A DNA stretch of 20,257 bases from a virus, in the IMG/VR virus record IMGVR_UViG_3300042503_001890, positions 1-20,257 of that record; one strand, 5' to 3'. Below, piece by piece: positions 19,726 through 20,257 of the stretch (position 1 is its first letter; each line of letters begins with the position of its first letter). The notes beneath the pieces are model-generated. The model made no database searches. It was given only the letters and a program-made list of their open reading frames with translations, and was not told where the DNA came from. The translations under genes were made by a program, and so were the position numbers.

Positions 19726-20257
19726 TGAATCAATCGGACATCATCGTTCTTGAATCACTCAAACCACACATGTCTGACTTCGTTTATGCGATGGTCATCC
19801 AAGCCGTTGAAAAAGCGGGAAGCATCAGGGAAGTGACTGATAAATCAGTGATGTTTGAACTGGTCAAAGCGAAGCAGTCTTTTGGTGGTAACCGTTCGGC
19901 GGCTGGGGCTTACGCAGCGTCAGTTCGCTGGGGTAAAAAAACTCAAACAGAATCTGGCGGGGCAACGGCTACAGGTGGTGGAGCCGCCGCTGAGCCAGAG
20001 AAGCCTCGTTACTCCAGTGCTTTCAACGACGATGACATGCTTGACGAGACTGAGACATCAATAAACAGGGCTTACGACAAATCAGGATTCGGCGAAGAAA
20101 AAGGCGATGCTTTAGGCGCTGTTGAGGGCACCCGCCAAACACTTTACGAGGCTCGACGGTCCTTGGAATCTGGTATCCCAATTGAGACGGTTCGGGGCGG
20201 ATTGGTCAAAGAACAAAAACGCTTGAAGTCTTTGTCGACCAGAACACGGAAAAAGGG
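19725..20257 (+). CDS. Tagged protein, 3' end outside the window
   Basis: At least 177 codons are present and the frame is open to the window end. The N-terminal module (MNQSDIIVLESLKPHMSDFV...QAVEKAGSIREVTDKS) is clearly related to that of the gene at 19210. Tag copy 10 (50-70) follows, then a Gly/Ala/Thr linker and a charged helical region (DDDMLDETETSINRAYDKSG, RQTLYEARRSLESGIPIETV). Its pattern of helices partly recalls the C-terminal domain of the gene at 18626 (GDAFGAWNLA versus GDALGAVEGT). ATG 19725 shares its A with the previous TAA. Confidence 0.7.
   Translation, partial: MNQSDIIVLESLKPHMSDFVYAMVIQAVEKAGSIREVTDKSVMFELVKAKQSFGGNRSAAGAYAASVRWGKKTQTESGGATATGGGAAAEPEKPRYSSAFNDDDMLDETETSINRAYDKSGFGEEKGDALGAVEGTRQTLYEARRSLESGIPIETVRGGLVKEQKRLKSLSTRTRKK
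19872..19934 (+). repeat. Tag motif copy 10
   Basis: This encodes KQS then FGGNRSAAGAYAASVRWG, followed by KK. It is a full-length form, last in the window. Confidence 0.9.

Noticed and set aside
16362-20257. Major capsid protein
   Set aside because: One is expected after the protease, but no gene here has a capsid-like length or motif. The genes after 18390 are small or tagged, so it is presumably downstream.
1-20257. CRISPR array, tRNA or integration site
   Set aside because: The only regular repeats are the 27-bp units in one gene and the protein-level tag. No spacer-repeat array or cloverleaf was recognised by eye.

Overview
This window reads as a stretch of a tailed double-stranded DNA phage (or prophage) genome. 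Every gene I can support lies on the + strand, and together they run from the end of the large terminase gene through the portal, MuF-type head protein and an XkdF-like capsid maturation protease. No stretch longer than about 90 bases lacks a gene. The host is probably actinobacterial, but this is an inference. It rests on ribosome binding sites of the form AGAAAGG(G), which suit a 16S tail ending CCUUUCU, on apparently leaderless starts with TANNNT six bases before the start codon, and on a Cys/His zinc protein of a type I associate with actinophages. No tRNA, rRNA, CRISPR array, insertion sequence or integrase was seen.

Region 1 (3-359) is the 3' end of the terminase large subunit. Region 2 (361-6716) is a block of 22 small genes, mostly 40-136 codons with one of 308, that separates terminase from portal. 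Six sigma-70-like promoters of two subtypes punctuate it. Three of their transcripts would begin with the same hairpin (TGGAGG...CCTCCA) followed by a GAAAGGGAAA ribosome binding site. A strong GC hairpin (6736-6757) closes the block and abuts a -10 element for what looks like a leaderless structural operon.

Region 3 (6768-20257) is that operon: a 54-residue protein, the portal, a MuF-like protein, and then a long series of tightly coupled genes in place of a simple protease-capsid order. Seven of these nine proteins carry one or two copies of a roughly 20-residue motif, consensus [KR]x[KRQS]F-(G/S)-x-R-[ST]-x-A-A-x-x-[YH]-A-A-x-[VI]-R-W-[GS]. I count ten clear copies and one degenerate one. 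Each copy separates an N-terminal segment from a different C-terminal domain: a DUF3626/ADP-ribosyltransferase-like domain, an HExxH metallopeptidase-like domain, one weak and two canonical ADP-ribosyltransferase domains, a ParB-like fold, a zeta-toxin-like P-loop kinase behind the XkdF-like protease, and three unrecognised domains.

The most interesting idea is that the motif is a shared sorting, packaging or processing tag that loads a set of effector enzymes into the phage head. Phage T4 offers a functional parallel, since it packages its Alt ADP-ribosyltransferase and internal proteins using a capsid-targeting sequence removed by the prohead protease. The motif itself is seen directly; its role is inferred. 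The major capsid protein and tail genes are not in the window and presumably lie downstream.
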